In this document: positions 7,375 to 15,709 of the stretch, in pieces
How the letters are laid out: each line of letters starts with the position of its first letter
Position numbering within the stretch: the first letter of the stretch is position 1
From: Deltaproteobacteria bacterium
Lineage (GTDB): Bacteria; JAEEML01
Assembly: GCA_016283195.1 (NCBI GenBank)
Contig: JAEEML010000041.1
Coordinates: 1-35,042 of the forward strand
Direction: 5' to 3'
DNA length: 35,042 nucleotides
Translations under genes and position numbers: made by a program
Notes under the pieces: model-generated
What the model saw: only the letters and a program-made list of their open reading frames with translations
Databases searched by the model: none
What the model was told of the DNA's origin: nothing

Positions 7375-8571
7375 TTATTTATCTTCTTTTAAAAGCGCTT
7401 CTACCAGCGCCGGGACCTGGTTAAGAGTTTCTTCGGTGGGGTTCCAAAAGGATTTTACCGTTTCTTCAAGAACATTAAAGCCGGCATCTTTTAGCGCCGA
7501 TTGGATATTTTTCACGGCTTCGCCGCTCCAGCCGTAGCAACCGAAGGCCGCCGCTTTTTTGTTTCTAAAGCGCAACGATTTGGTAAAAGAGAGCATCCCG
7601 GCCACACTGGAGAGCATATCGTTACAAGCGGTCGGCGAGCCCACCAAAAGGGCTTTAGATTTAAAGATTTCGGTCATCAGGTCGTTTTTATCGGTTTTCG
7701 CAATGTGGAAAATTTTCACCACCGTTTGCGGGCTGGCCTCCTTGATGGCTGCGGCCAGAGCGTGGGCAATTTTGGCTGTTCCTTCCCACATGGTGTCGTA
7801 GGCTATAGTTATTTGATCTTCCTGGTAAGCATTGGCCCAAAGAGCATATTTTTCCACAATTTGCGCGGGATTATCGCGCCAAATGACGCCATGCGAGGGA
7901 GCTATCATCTCAATTGGCAAATTGAGGGCGGCAATTTCGGCCAGTTTTTTGCTCAAAAATATGCAGAAGGGATGGACAATATTGACAAAATACTTAACGG
8001 CCTCCTGATAAAGCACGCATTGATCGGCCAAATCATTGTAGAGCTCGGCCACGGCATAGTGTTGGCCAAAAGCATCATTGGAAAAGAGAATATTGTCGCC
8101 GCTCAAAAAAGTGGCCATGGAGTCCGGCCAGTGCAGCATTTTCATTTCCACAAAAGTTAAGGTGCGCCCGGGGCCGATTTCGATGGAATCGCCGGTTTTT
8201 ACCACATGAAAGTTCCAGCCGTTTTGGCCATATTGCCCCTCCAAGCTTTTAACAGCGGCGGCCGTGCAGTAAATGGGCGTTTCGGGAATTTCGGCCATGA
8301 GGGCAGGCAGGGCGCCGGAGTGGTCGGCTTCGCCGTGGTTCATAATAATGAGATCGATTTTTTTGAGATCAATTTCTTTCTTTAAATTTTCAACAAAATC
8401 AAAACGATGCGGCGTCCAAACGGTATCAATTAAAACTGTTTTGTCATACTCTAAAAGGTAGGCATTTTGGCTGGAACCATGGTTAATGGTGAAATCGTCA
8501 CCATGGAATTTTTTGATTTCCCAATCCATGTAACCAACCCAGCTGACATTATTTTTAAGAACTTTTTTCAC
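7375..8571 (-). CDS. Flavodiiron protein (rubredoxin:oxygen/NO oxidoreductase)
   Basis: The protein has 398 residues, the normal size for a class A flavodiiron protein. The N-terminal metallo-beta-lactamase-like domain (about 1-245) carries the diiron ligands in NHGEADHSG (HxExDH), the later His in LHWPDS, and an SHG near residue 225. The C-terminal flavodoxin domain (about 250-395) binds FMN and includes IAYDTMWEGTAKIA, LLVGSPT and FGCYGWSGEA. It reduces O2 to water and/or NO to N2O with electrons from rubredoxin, protecting anaerobes and microaerophiles. The chosen start is GTG at 8571 with GGAGG five nt upstream; it reproduces the family N-terminus, whereas the longer frame adds 13 unrelated residues. 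The downstream rubredoxin gene confirms the assignment. Confidence 0.95.
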   Translation of the reverse strand: MKKVLKNNVSWVGYMDWEIKKFHGDDFTINHGSSQNAYLLEYDKTVLIDTVWTPHRFDFVENLKKEIDLKKIDLIIMNHGEADHSGALPALMAEIPETPIYCTAAAVKSLEGQYGQNGWNFHVVKTGDSIEIGPGRTLTFVEMKMLHWPDSMATFLSGDNILFSNDAFGQHYAVAELYNDLADQCVLYQEAVKYFVNIVHPFCIFLSKKLAEIAALNLPIEMIAPSHGVIWRDNPAQIVEKYALWANAYQEDQITIAYDTMWEGTAKIAHALAAAIKEASPQTVVKIFHIAKTDKNDLMTEIFKSKALLVGSPTACNDMLSSVAGMLSFTKSLRFRNKKAAAFGCYGWSGEAVKNIQSALKDAGFNVLEETVKSFWNPTEETLNQVPALVEALLKEDK

Positions 8572-8582
8572 GGGTACCTCCA

Positions 8583-8601
8583 GCGGCCGAACTTTGGCCG
8601 C
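8583..8601 (-). promoter_or_regulatory. Inverted repeat in the leader of the flavodiiron operon
   Basis: A perfect GCGGCC...GGCCGC repeat with a 7-nt spacer lies 6 bp upstream of the GGAGG of the flavodiiron gene. It could be an operator or an RNA hairpin. A weak -10 (TATATT on the minus strand) is seen upstream of it, without a convincing -35. Confidence 0.35.
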
Positions 8602-8643
8602 CAGGCACAATATAACTAAACAGCTTGTTAAACCAGAGAAATG

Positions 8644-9600
8644 TTAGGCCATTTGCGGAGAATTTTTTTTCTTTTGCCAGAGGTATTTGGCAAGAGCTTG
8701 GATAAGCTGGTCCAAAATAGCTAACGCCAGAACAAAATAAAAAAGCGCTTTATCACCGCTAATAAGGCCGTTGCCTTTTACAAACCGGGCGATGGCCTGA
8801 TAAGCATAAATGCCAAAACTAAGGCGCGCCAGCCGGTTAATAAGCTTATTTTTAAATTCTGCCTGCGCCGCTAGATAGATAAGAGCCGGAAAGAGCAGCA
8901 AAATAATCAACGCATCGAAAAGCGGCGGATTTAGGTGCAAATAAGATATTGCGCTAATAGTAAGCACTAAAGCGGCGCATAAAAGCGGGTAAGCAAAGGC
9001 GGGCAGGTGGTTTTTAATAGGGGGAAGTGCAGAAAGCAAAATGCCAAGGCCAACTCCGGCGATGGCTCTATGGTCACCGTTTACACTGCCGCGCAGCAAA
9101 ATTTTTCTATAAAAAACAGCCACGAGGATAAATACAACCACATAAAAAATAAGCTTTTTCTTATTGATACTGAGTTTGGGGATAAGTTCACTCAGGCTAG
9201 CCAGAGTAAAATAGAGTGCCAGCGCTATGAGTAATTTGGGCACATACCACAAAAAGCCAAAAATACCGCCAACTTCGATACCGCGCGGCTGCATTTGGTA
9301 ATAATAAAGAATGGAAAAAAGAAAAGGCAGCGAAAAGGTGATGGCGATGGGTTTAAAGCGCTTCCACTCAAAACGGAGGAGCCTTATTAAGAAAAAGCCT
9401 TTGTTTTCTTTAAAAAAAGAGCGGTAAAAAAAGTAGCCGCTGAGCATGAAGAAAAATTCCACCGCCCGGCCGCCGTAGGCAAAAGTTTGGCGGGGGATGG
9501 GGGTGAAATTATGTTGGTGGAGTATCCAAAAAGCGGCTAAGAGGCGCAGTAGTTCCAAAACCGAATTGCGTTCCTGTTTGGGTGAATCAGCTTTATCCAT
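8644..9600 (-). CDS. Acyltransferase-3-like membrane protein (OafA family)
   Basis: The protein has 318 residues with about nine to ten hydrophobic segments. It resembles the acyltransferase-3/OafA family, which O-acylates sugars of lipopolysaccharide, exopolysaccharide or secondary metabolites at the inner membrane. The N-terminal pattern LELLRLLAAFWILHQHN matches the family signature of R-x(n)-H in the first helix, and GRAVEFFFMLSGYFFYRSFF corresponds to the conserved FFVLSGYL block. The last helix has LSFGIYAYQAI, close to the usual lSYgiYLlH, but with Gln where many members have His. The substrate cannot be inferred. It is 36 bp downstream of the tocopherol-cyclase-like gene and may be co-transcribed with it. 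The ribosome binding site, AAGGT, is modest. Confidence 0.8.
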   Translation of the reverse strand: MDKADSPKQERNSVLELLRLLAAFWILHQHNFTPIPRQTFAYGGRAVEFFFMLSGYFFYRSFFKENKGFFLIRLLRFEWKRFKPIAITFSLPFLFSILYYYQMQPRGIEVGGIFGFLWYVPKLLIALALYFTLASLSELIPKLSINKKKLIFYVVVFILVAVFYRKILLRGSVNGDHRAIAGVGLGILLSALPPIKNHLPAFAYPLLCAALVLTISAISYLHLNPPLFDALIILLLFPALIYLAAQAEFKNKLINRLARLSFGIYAYQAIARFVKGNGLISGDKALFYFVLALAILDQLIQALAKYLWQKKKNSPQMA

Positions 9601-9636
9601 TGGCTATACCTTGATTATTATAAAGACTGATTTTTT

Positions 9637-10773
9637 TTACGCATCGCCGTATTCGCCATATTCGCAGCCGATGTGGGTGGCTTCTATTTCATCAACGAGT
9701 TTGAGCTCGCCTTTTACTTTGTCGTAAAGCTTTATAACCCCCACGCCATTGCCGCCGTTCCACAGGCGATTATGCTTTTTGCTGCCATCGGGCGCTTCGT
9801 AATTAACATGGAGCATAGTAGCTTTTGCGCAGGAAACTTCGGTCTCCATCAGGGCATATTTATTTTCCTGTTTAACGTGCCAAATAACTTTATCTTCTTG
9901 TTCTTCAAAGGAAAATTCTGTTTTTACTTTTAACCAGAAGTGCGAGAAGTTAAAGTCGTATTCTTTGCCTTCGTAATAAAAAACGCCGAGAAGCCTTCTG
10001 TTTAGAGGCATAAAATAAATTTTGGGCCGCCCGCCGCCGATGTCAAAAACGCTGTTTGTTAGCTGCCTTCCGCTTATTTTACTGGTTAGGCAGTTGGAGG
10101 AGAGCCAGACCCAGGGGCTGGTGAAATCGCGGCCCCAATTCTTATCGGCATAACCAAAGCTCTTTTCCGGGGTGACGCGGTATTCTTCGCCGTTACAAGT
10201 GATGGTGCCGCTATAGGCGCTCTTCATGCCTTCGGCGTGCCAATACATGGCAAAGGCGTTGATTTCGCGCAAAAATTTGCCGGCTCCGTAACCCACATTA
10301 AAAGCTATTTGCTTATCTATAGTGAGATCCCACTCCATTTCTCCGCTGTCGCATAGCCACTCGGGGTGATTTTTGGCCTCCTCCTTGCTGATATTTATGC
10401 GGCCTTTAAGCGCTTTGTCTGAGGCATAGCAATCGCCGGCCTTTATTTCATAAGGGGCTTTGGCGTGTACCACGACATTTTTTAAAGGGAAAAAGCGATG
10501 AAGCTGCGCTTTCTCTTCGCCCCAGAAGCCGGCTTTTACCATGAGGTAAGAAGGGCGCTTGCCTTTAGCCTTATTGGCCGGCAGCTGGCCAAAAACCGGC
10601 TCATCTTCGGCCAGAGCGGGGTTACAGATGAAATATTCGATAAAAAAGGGGCGTTCAGCGCCGGTTTTAACATTTTGGGCAGTAAAAGAGTGCCACCACC
10701 AGTCGTAGCCGAGGCGAGCCAGAGGGCCGTGAAGCATAAAAGAATTGCGGCTGATATCGTGCTTATTAAACAT
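9637..10773 (-). CDS. Tocopherol-cyclase-like protein
   Basis: The protein has 378 residues with no signal peptide and no membrane segment. The N-terminus FMLHGPLARLGYDWWWHSFT and the blocks FFIEYFICNPAL, FPLKNVVVHAKAPYEIKAGD, ITCNGEEYRVTPEKSFGYAD, KNWGRDFTSPWVWLSSNCL and FMPLNRRLLGVFYY resemble the tocopherol cyclase family, which also has many uncharacterised members in Clostridia and other anaerobes. Plant and cyanobacterial members form the chromanol ring of vitamin E; the members in anaerobes have no known substrate. No other tocopherol pathway gene is present. It may be transcribed together with the tRNA-Leu upstream, whose CCA end is only 22 bp from the start codon. The start has only a weak GGGAAAA site. 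Confidence 0.7.
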   Translation of the reverse strand: MFNKHDISRNSFMLHGPLARLGYDWWWHSFTAQNVKTGAERPFFIEYFICNPALAEDEPVFGQLPANKAKGKRPSYLMVKAGFWGEEKAQLHRFFPLKNVVVHAKAPYEIKAGDCYASDKALKGRINISKEEAKNHPEWLCDSGEMEWDLTIDKQIAFNVGYGAGKFLREINAFAMYWHAEGMKSAYSGTITCNGEEYRVTPEKSFGYADKNWGRDFTSPWVWLSSNCLTSKISGRQLTNSVFDIGGGRPKIYFMPLNRRLLGVFYYEGKEYDFNFSHFWLKVKTEFSFEEQEDKVIWHVKQENKYALMETEVSCAKATMLHVNYEAPDGSKKHNRLWNGGNGVGVIKLYDKVKGELKLVDEIEATHIGCEYGEYGDA

Positions 10774-10795
10774 TGTTTTCCCGGAAAATTTTAGG

Positions 10796-10882
10796 TGGTG
10801 CCGGAGGAGGGACTTGAACCCTCACAATCTTGCGATTAACGGATTTTGAATCCGTCGCGTCTGCCAATTCCGCCACTCCGGC
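10796..10882 (-). tRNA. tRNA-Leu (anticodon CAA)
   Basis: The minus strand folds as a class II tRNA with acceptor GCCGGAG/CTCCGGC, discriminator A and an encoded CCA end. The anticodon stem ACGGA/TCCGT encloses the loop TTCAAAA, giving anticodon CAA, which reads UUG Leu codons. The long variable arm (TAATCGCAAGATT) and the T loop GTTCAAGTC are as expected for tRNA-Leu. Confidence 0.97.
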
Positions 10883-10897
10883 CCAAAAGGCCAGACT

Positions 10898-10925
10898 TAC
10901 CTAGCACAATTTTAAAATATGTCAA
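10898..10925 (-). promoter_or_regulatory. Promoter of tRNA-Leu
   Basis: On the minus strand a perfect TTGACA (10920-10925) is followed after 16 bp by TAGGTA (10898-10903), then by the tRNA 15 bp further on. The -35 is ideal and the -10 is poor, as in many stable-RNA promoters. Confidence 0.6.
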
Positions 10926-10956
10926 GGGGAATATTGCTCTTTCTGCCAATATAGCC

Positions 10957-12015
10957 TCATTTGGCGCGGAAAAAGAGCGAAGAATCGCCGTAAGAAAAGA
11001 AATGGTAGCCCTCTTTTACGGCCTCTTTATAGGTACTAAGTACACATTCCCGCCCGGCAAAGGCGCTGACTAAAATAATGAGCGTACTTTTGGGCAGGTG
11101 GAAGTTGGTGATTAGAGCATCAACTATTTTAAACTCAAAGCCTGGATAGATGAAAATAGCTGTGCGCCCGCTGCCGCTCTTTAGCTCGTATGGGGCGGTG
11201 GCGGCGCTTTCCAGAGCGCGCACGCAGGTGGTGCCGGTGGCAAAAACGCGCCCGCCGGCAGCATGACAAGTGGCTACAGCTTCGGCTAAATCCTGGCCTA
11301 TATGGTAGCGCTCTTCGTGCATTTTGTGGCGGGTGATATCGCTAAAAGCCTCTTCTCTTATGGGCCAAAAAGTGCCAAGCCCCACATGGAGAGTGAGTTT
11401 TTTAATGGTGACGCCGCGCTTTTCTATGGCTGCTAAAAGCTCATCCGTAAAGTGCAAACCGGCAGTTGGCGCCGCCACCGCCCCCACATTTTGGGCATAT
11501 ACTGTTTGGTAGCGCGTTTTGTCGTCTTCTTCGGCAGCCCGGTTTATATATGGCGGCAAAGGCATGGCCCCGCACTTCATGAGGAGGGGAAAGATGGGCG
11601 CGCCGTCCACTCTTTTTACAAGAGCAAGGCCGCCGCCCTGGTTTTCCGTAACTTCTATTTCAGCCGCCTTATGGCTAATGATTTGCCCCGGGCGCAGCGG
11701 TTTGCCGGAGCGGTAAACACATTGCCACAAAAGGGCTTCTTCCACCGAGAAGCCGTCGGCCGGTTCGGTAAAAAGGAGCTCCACTTTGCCGTGTGATTCT
11801 TTCTTTTCACCGAAAATACGGCAGGGAATAACCTTGGTATCGTTTAAAACCAATAGGTCGCCGTTTTTAAAATAATTAATAATATCAGGAAATAATTTGT
11901 GCTCTAAACCATTTGGGCCATTGGCTACCAGGAGGCGATCCATTCCTCTTTTGTCGGCCGGTTTTTGGGCAATTAAATTTTCCGGTAAAGCGTAATCAAA
12001 AAGCTCAATATTCAT
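10957..12015 (-). CDS. queA: S-adenosylmethionine:tRNA ribosyltransferase-isomerase
   Basis: The protein has 352 residues, the normal QueA length. QueA transfers and isomerises the ribosyl part of SAM onto preQ1-modified tRNA, forming epoxyqueuosine at position 34. Family blocks seen are FDYALPENLIAQKPADKRG at the N-terminus, LVLNDTKVIPCRIFG, ELLFTEP, the long block PTAGLHFTDELLAAIEKRG, LHVGLGTFWPIREE, ATGTTCVRALESA, TAIFIYPGFEFKIVDALITN and FHLPKSTLIILVSAFAG. No clear Shine-Dalgarno site precedes the ATG at 12015, but the N-terminus is the family one. It is 42 bp downstream of the sigma region 4 gene on the same strand. No other queuosine gene is visible. Confidence 0.97.
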   Translation of the reverse strand: MNIELFDYALPENLIAQKPADKRGMDRLLVANGPNGLEHKLFPDIINYFKNGDLLVLNDTKVIPCRIFGEKKESHGKVELLFTEPADGFSVEEALLWQCVYRSGKPLRPGQIISHKAAEIEVTENQGGGLALVKRVDGAPIFPLLMKCGAMPLPPYINRAAEEDDKTRYQTVYAQNVGAVAAPTAGLHFTDELLAAIEKRGVTIKKLTLHVGLGTFWPIREEAFSDITRHKMHEERYHIGQDLAEAVATCHAAGGRVFATGTTCVRALESAATAPYELKSGSGRTAIFIYPGFEFKIVDALITNFHLPKSTLIILVSAFAGRECVLSTYKEAVKEGYHFFSYGDSSLFFRAK

Positions 12016-12057
12016 TTAAAAAGCGCCAAACTGATTGTTTGAGAAATTTTAGGGAAA

Positions 12058-12552
12058 TTATTCGTAATCGCGCGAGGGGTCCCAATCTTCATAAGCATCG
12101 AGCTCATAAGCATCGGCCGCTTCTCTAATCTTTTTCAGGCCGGAAGCTTCAAGCTGGCGGATGCGTTCCCGCGTGAGATTCATGATCTCCCCCACCTCTT
12201 CCAAGGTGACGCCGCCTTGCTCGGCCACATCGAGAGCGCAAGTATTTTCCAGCTCCCACACTTCGCGGCCGGGGAAATTCAGCTTAACTGAGCCGGTTTC
12301 CGGGTTGATGTCTAAATATAAATTGTGGCGGCAAGCCACAAAGAGGCAAGGACGACCCATTTTCAGGCAATCCGCCCTGGTTTTGGGGCGTTCGTAATCC
12401 ACCGGCTCGGCTACCTGGCCGCCGTTTTTGGCGCGCTTCCGATATTCCCGCACCATCTGCCGACGCGAAAGAGTTTGCGAACGACGCTCTTCAGGCCTGG
12501 ATTTGCGAATTTTAGGACTTTTTTCCATTCCGGAAGAACTAGTATCTGCCAT
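12058..12552 (-). CDS. Stand-alone sigma-70 region 4-like DNA-binding protein
   Basis: The protein has 164 residues. Its C-terminal part (about residues 110-140) is a sigma-70 region 4.2 helix-turn-helix, [20 protein letters not shown] followed by LKKIR, very close to that of primary sigma factors. No region 2 is present, so it cannot be a complete sigma factor. In front of the helix-turn-helix is a conserved Cys/His block, [20 protein letters not shown], and then [10 protein letters not shown], features of a protein type common in delta-type proteobacteria and some phages. The N-terminal 50 residues are basic and disordered-looking, rich in Arg/Ser. The start at 12552 has GAGGTGG; a start 10 codons upstream lacks a site. 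Its role is unknown; it could bind the -35 region or RNA polymerase. Confidence 0.8.
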   Translation of the reverse strand: MADTSSSGMEKSPKIRKSRPEERRSQTLSRRQMVREYRKRAKNGGQVAEPVDYERPKTRADCLKMGRPCLFVACRHNLYLDINPETGSVKLNFPGREVWELENTCALDVAEQGGVTLEEVGEIMNLTRERIRQLEASGLKKIREAADAYELDAYEDWDPSRDYE

Positions 12553-12594
12553 ATTTTCCACCTCGAGCGCAGAAAAGTTCACAGCTACAATGGC

Positions 12595-13269
12595 CTAGTC
12601 AGAACTATATAAACTGTCAAGCGAAATTTGCACCGGATGGTGTTCTTGGAAGAGTTTTTTGAATGGTTTGTAGGTTGTGCGGTGGCAGGGAAGAACTCCC
12701 AGGCGGCGTATGGCGGCAATGTGATCGGCCGTGCCGTAACCTTTATGGGCGGCAAAACCATAGCCGGGGTAGAGTTTTTCATATTGCACCATCAGGGCAT
12801 CACGCGAAGTTTTGGCGATTATGGAAGCACAGGCAATAGCATGGCAGAGGTCGTCGCCTTTTACAAAAGAGTGGCAGGGAATCCCTAAATCGAGGTGGCG
12901 GTAATCCACCAAAAGTTCTTCCGGCTTTACTTTAAGGGCGAGAACGGCCCGCTTCATGGCGAGCAAAGTGGCGCCTAGAATATTCAGCTCGGCAATCTCT
13001 TTTACCGAGGCTGTGCCGATAGCCCAGGCAGAGGCGGTGTTTTTAATCTCTTCTGCCAGTGCTTCTCTGGCAGAAGGCGTGAGCTTTTTGCTGTCTTTGG
13101 CGCCAATAATTACCTCGCCCGGGCGAAGAGCCACCGCGCCGGCATAAACCGGCCCGGCCCAGGCGCCCACTCCGGCTTCATCCACACCGGCCACAATATT
13201 GGCGCCATTGGCAAAGAGGCCGTTTTCTATGGCTAACCTATCGGTTTCTTTTGAAATTTTGCTACTCAT
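12595..13269 (-). CDS. rnhB: Ribonuclease HII
   Basis: RNase HII removes RNA from RNA-DNA hybrids and nicks at single misincorporated ribonucleotides. The 224-residue protein has the N-terminal catalytic block VAGVDEAGVGAWAGPVYAGA, KDSKKLT, the acid in VDYRHL, and SIIAKTSRD. Family members usually have a GRG tripeptide in the first block; here it reads GVG. The C-terminal pattern GYGFAAHKGYGTADHIAAIRR is typical. Two in-frame ATG codons, at 13275 and 13269, lie inside the end of truB; the second was chosen arbitrarily, as neither has a good site. Either way the gene overlaps truB by 8-14 bp, so translation is coupled. Confidence 0.93.
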   Translation of the reverse strand: MSSKISKETDRLAIENGLFANGANIVAGVDEAGVGAWAGPVYAGAVALRPGEVIIGAKDSKKLTPSAREALAEEIKNTASAWAIGTASVKEIAELNILGATLLAMKRAVLALKVKPEELLVDYRHLDLGIPCHSFVKGDDLCHAIACASIIAKTSRDALMVQYEKLYPGYGFAAHKGYGTADHIAAIRRLGVLPCHRTTYKPFKKLFQEHHPVQISLDSLYSSD

Positions 13270-14179
13270 TGCCATCTGTAAAAACTGTGCGGGGCTTTAA
13301 AATCACCGCCTCATCATTTACTGAAAACTCGCCAATAGCCACTAAATCTTCGCGGTAAAGAAGAGCTACTTTACTATTTAAAAGGCTGTTTTCTCCACCC
13401 CGGCAAATATCATTTGGGGCATCCGTCAAAAAGTTTCCATGAATAATACGCTGATATTGTTCGCTATTTAGCTCTATTTGCGGCATGGAATAGAGCACTT
13501 TGGCCATCGGCAAGCACTCTTTAAAAGCCTCTTGGCCCATAGCTTCCACAGCAGCCAGTTTTTGGCTCATGCTGAGTTCAAAAGGGCCGATTTTTGTGCG
13601 CCTAAGAGCGGTTAAATGCGCGCCGGTGCCCAGTTTTTCGCCGATATCACTAGCCAAAACGCGGATATAAGTGCCGGCCGAGCAGTGGACGTCAATAGTA
13701 ACACTGGGCAGAGAAATATTAGTAATATTAATGCTGTAAATATTAATTTCACAGGGCGCCCGCTCAACTTCTGCGCCGGTGCGGGCAATCTCATATAGCC
13801 TTTTACCAGCCACTTTTTTGGCCGAATACATGGGCGGCTTTTGGGCTATTTTACCAACAAAAGATGAGATAACTTGCCGTAACTCTTCTTCTTTTATACT
13901 TACCGGCTTTTCGGCGGTTATGGCGCCGGTAGCGTCTAAAGTATCGGTAGAAATGCCCAGCTTTAAAACGGCCCGGTAACTCTTATCGCTGCCCAAAAGG
14001 TATTGCGAAAGGCGGGTGGCTTTGCCGACAAGTATGGGCAAAAGGCCGGTGGCCATTGGGTCCAGAGTGCCGGTGTGCCCCAGCTTCTTGGTCTTCATGG
14101 TGCGGCGCAGGTGGGCTATGACATCGTGCGAGGTGAGGCCAAGCGGTTTATCGACTAATAAGAGACCGTCATTAGGCAT
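13262..14179 (-). CDS. truB: tRNA pseudouridine(55) synthase
   Basis: TruB makes pseudouridine 55 in the T loop of tRNAs. The 305-residue protein has the N-terminal block LLLVDKPLGLTSHDVIAHLR, the catalytic Asp in GHTGTLDPMATGLLPI, SYRAVLKLGISTDTLDATG, PMYSAKKVAGKRLYE, and CSAGTYIRVLASDIGEKLG. The C-terminal 60 residues are a divergent PUA-like extension. Its ATG is 4 bp after the nrnA stop, and its 3' end overlaps rnhB. The order rbfA-nrnA-truB is the common bacterial arrangement. Confidence 0.97.
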   Translation of the reverse strand: MPNDGLLLVDKPLGLTSHDVIAHLRRTMKTKKLGHTGTLDPMATGLLPILVGKATRLSQYLLGSDKSYRAVLKLGISTDTLDATGAITAEKPVSIKEEELRQVISSFVGKIAQKPPMYSAKKVAGKRLYEIARTGAEVERAPCEINIYSINITNISLPSVTIDVHCSAGTYIRVLASDIGEKLGTGAHLTALRRTKIGPFELSMSQKLAAVEAMGQEAFKECLPMAKVLYSMPQIELNSEQYQRIIHGNFLTDAPNDICRGGENSLLNSKVALLYREDLVAIGEFSVNDEAVILKPRTVFTDGNE

Positions 14180-14183
14180 ATTT

Positions 14184-15152
14184 TCACATTAGCCCCAGCG
14201 CCTTTAATTCTTCCTCAATGGCCGCAATTACCTTGGTTTTTACTTCCGGCAATGGCGCCTCGATGGTGCCGCCGGCGGCATTAAAGTGACCGCCGCCGCC
14301 AAAATGGGCGGCCATTTGGGCCACATTGACATTGCCCCGGCTTCTAAAGCTCACTTTCCAGCGGTTTTCTGCCTCTTCGCGGTACATAATAGCCACTTCT
14401 ACCCCGGCAATGCTGCGCGGATAATTGATGAAGCCATCGAGCATATCTTTGGTGACGCCCAGCTCTTTTAGCTCCTTTAGCTCGGTTTGCACGGCAGCCC
14501 AGAGGCCATGGGGGGCAATTTCCATGCGCTCCAGACAGCGGCCCAAATAGATGAGCCGGGCTCTTGGCACCGATTCATAAACTTTCTCGGCAACAGCGCG
14601 CGGAGAGACGCCGGCGGCCAAAAGGCGGCTGGCCATTTCCATGGTATCTGGGGCAGTATTGGAATACTGGAAAGAGCCGGTATCGGTCAAAATGGCAGTA
14701 TAAATAGCGGTGGCTATTTCTTTATTTAGCGGCACGCCCAGTTCATCAAGTGCTTTGACCACCAACATACCGGTAGCGGCGGCTTTGGGGTCAATAATAT
14801 TAATGGCTCCAAAATTCTCGGAAGTGAGATGGTGGTCAATATTGATAATAAAACCAAGCTTTTCTTTGGGATAATCCGCCGGAATGGCCCGCCCCAAATT
14901 ACTGGCATCGAGGACAATTGTGGCATCAACTCCCGCCGCCGGGAGCTCGCTAGTGATAAGACCGTCACTCGCCAAAAAACGGTAATTAAAAGGAGTTGGG
15001 TCTTTACTGTAACAAATAACCGTTTTTCCGAGTGTTTTTAAGGCGCGGCTCATGGCCACACCGGAGCCGACAGCGTCGCCGTCGGGGTTAAAGTGGTAAG
15101 TAACAAGAATGGTCTTTGCCTTTTTAATGGCTATAGCGGCCTCTTTAAACAT
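14184..15152 (-). CDS. nrnA: Bifunctional oligoribonuclease/PAP phosphatase (DHH-DHHA1)
   Basis: NrnA-type enzymes degrade 2-5 nt oligoribonucleotides (nanoRNA), and many also dephosphorylate pAp. The 322-residue protein shows the metal-binding motifs of the DHH family: HFNPDGDAVGS near residue 20, VLDAS, NIDHHLTSENFG, and LTDTGSFQYSN. The DHHA1 domain ends with the substrate-binding GGGGHFNAAGG. It lies between rbfA and truB as in many bacteria, with 3-4 bp gaps. The ATG at 15152 has a strong GGAGGTGAAC site that lies inside the rbfA 3' end. Confidence 0.95.
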   Translation of the reverse strand: MFKEAAIAIKKAKTILVTYHFNPDGDAVGSGVAMSRALKTLGKTVICYSKDPTPFNYRFLASDGLITSELPAAGVDATIVLDASNLGRAIPADYPKEKLGFIINIDHHLTSENFGAINIIDPKAAATGMLVVKALDELGVPLNKEIATAIYTAILTDTGSFQYSNTAPDTMEMASRLLAAGVSPRAVAEKVYESVPRARLIYLGRCLERMEIAPHGLWAAVQTELKELKELGVTKDMLDGFINYPRSIAGVEVAIMYREEAENRWKVSFRSRGNVNVAQMAAHFGGGGHFNAAGGTIEAPLPEVKTKVIAAIEEELKALGLM

Positions 15153-15155
15153 TGT

Positions 15156-15698
15156 TCACCTCCGGGCTTTGGAGCGCTTGTGTAAAGCGGTGGCACTTCT
15201 TCTTGGTCTTTTAGAAGGCAAATGGCGCGATTTTGGCGCTTCTTTGGGGAGCTCAGCAATTGGCTTGCGGTCGCGCAGAGTGGCAACTTCGGCAAATTCT
15301 TCAGGAATATCGGGCGTTTCCTCTGGCGCCGGCACTGTGCCGTCTTCAGCCAGCTGTTTTAAAAGGCGATCTATTTTCATGCCCCGCTCCAAAGATTCAT
15401 CAATTTTAAATGTGAGGCGGGGAATATGGCGCATGGTTAAAACAGCCGAAAGCTGATGGCGCAAAAAGGCCGCCGCCGCTTCCAAGCCGATAAGGCTCTC
15501 TTTTTTGGTCTCTTCGCTGCCATAGACGGAAACATAAACCATAGCTTCGCGCAAATCGCTGGTGAGTACCACATCGGTAACGGTGACCATGCCCACGCGC
15601 GGATCTTTAATCTCATTATTAATGAGACGGGCCAGCTCCTCTTTTACTACTAAAGCCGCTCGCTCGGTGCGGCTCATTCCTTCACTGTTTTGAGTCAT
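15156..15698 (-). CDS. rbfA: Ribosome-binding factor A
   Basis: RbfA binds the 30S precursor and helps process and mature the 16S rRNA 5' end. Residues about 8-115 are the RbfA KH-like domain: SRTERAALVVKEELARLINN, IKDPRVGMVTVTDVVLTSDL, and MRHIPRLTFKIDESLERG. The protein has 180 residues, longer than the usual 120-130, because of a C-terminal tail that is first acidic and then strongly basic, ending in Arg/Lys/Ser-rich sequence. The ATG at 15698 has AGAGGAAA. It starts 11 bp after recJ. The nusA and infB genes, often found upstream, are absent here. Confidence 0.95.
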   Translation of the reverse strand: MTQNSEGMSRTERAALVVKEELARLINNEIKDPRVGMVTVTDVVLTSDLREAMVYVSVYGSEETKKESLIGLEAAAAFLRHQLSAVLTMRHIPRLTFKIDESLERGMKIDRLLKQLAEDGTVPAPEETPDIPEEFAEVATLRDRKPIAELPKEAPKSRHLPSKRPRRSATALHKRSKARR

Positions 15699-15709
15699 TA
15701 TTTTCCTCT

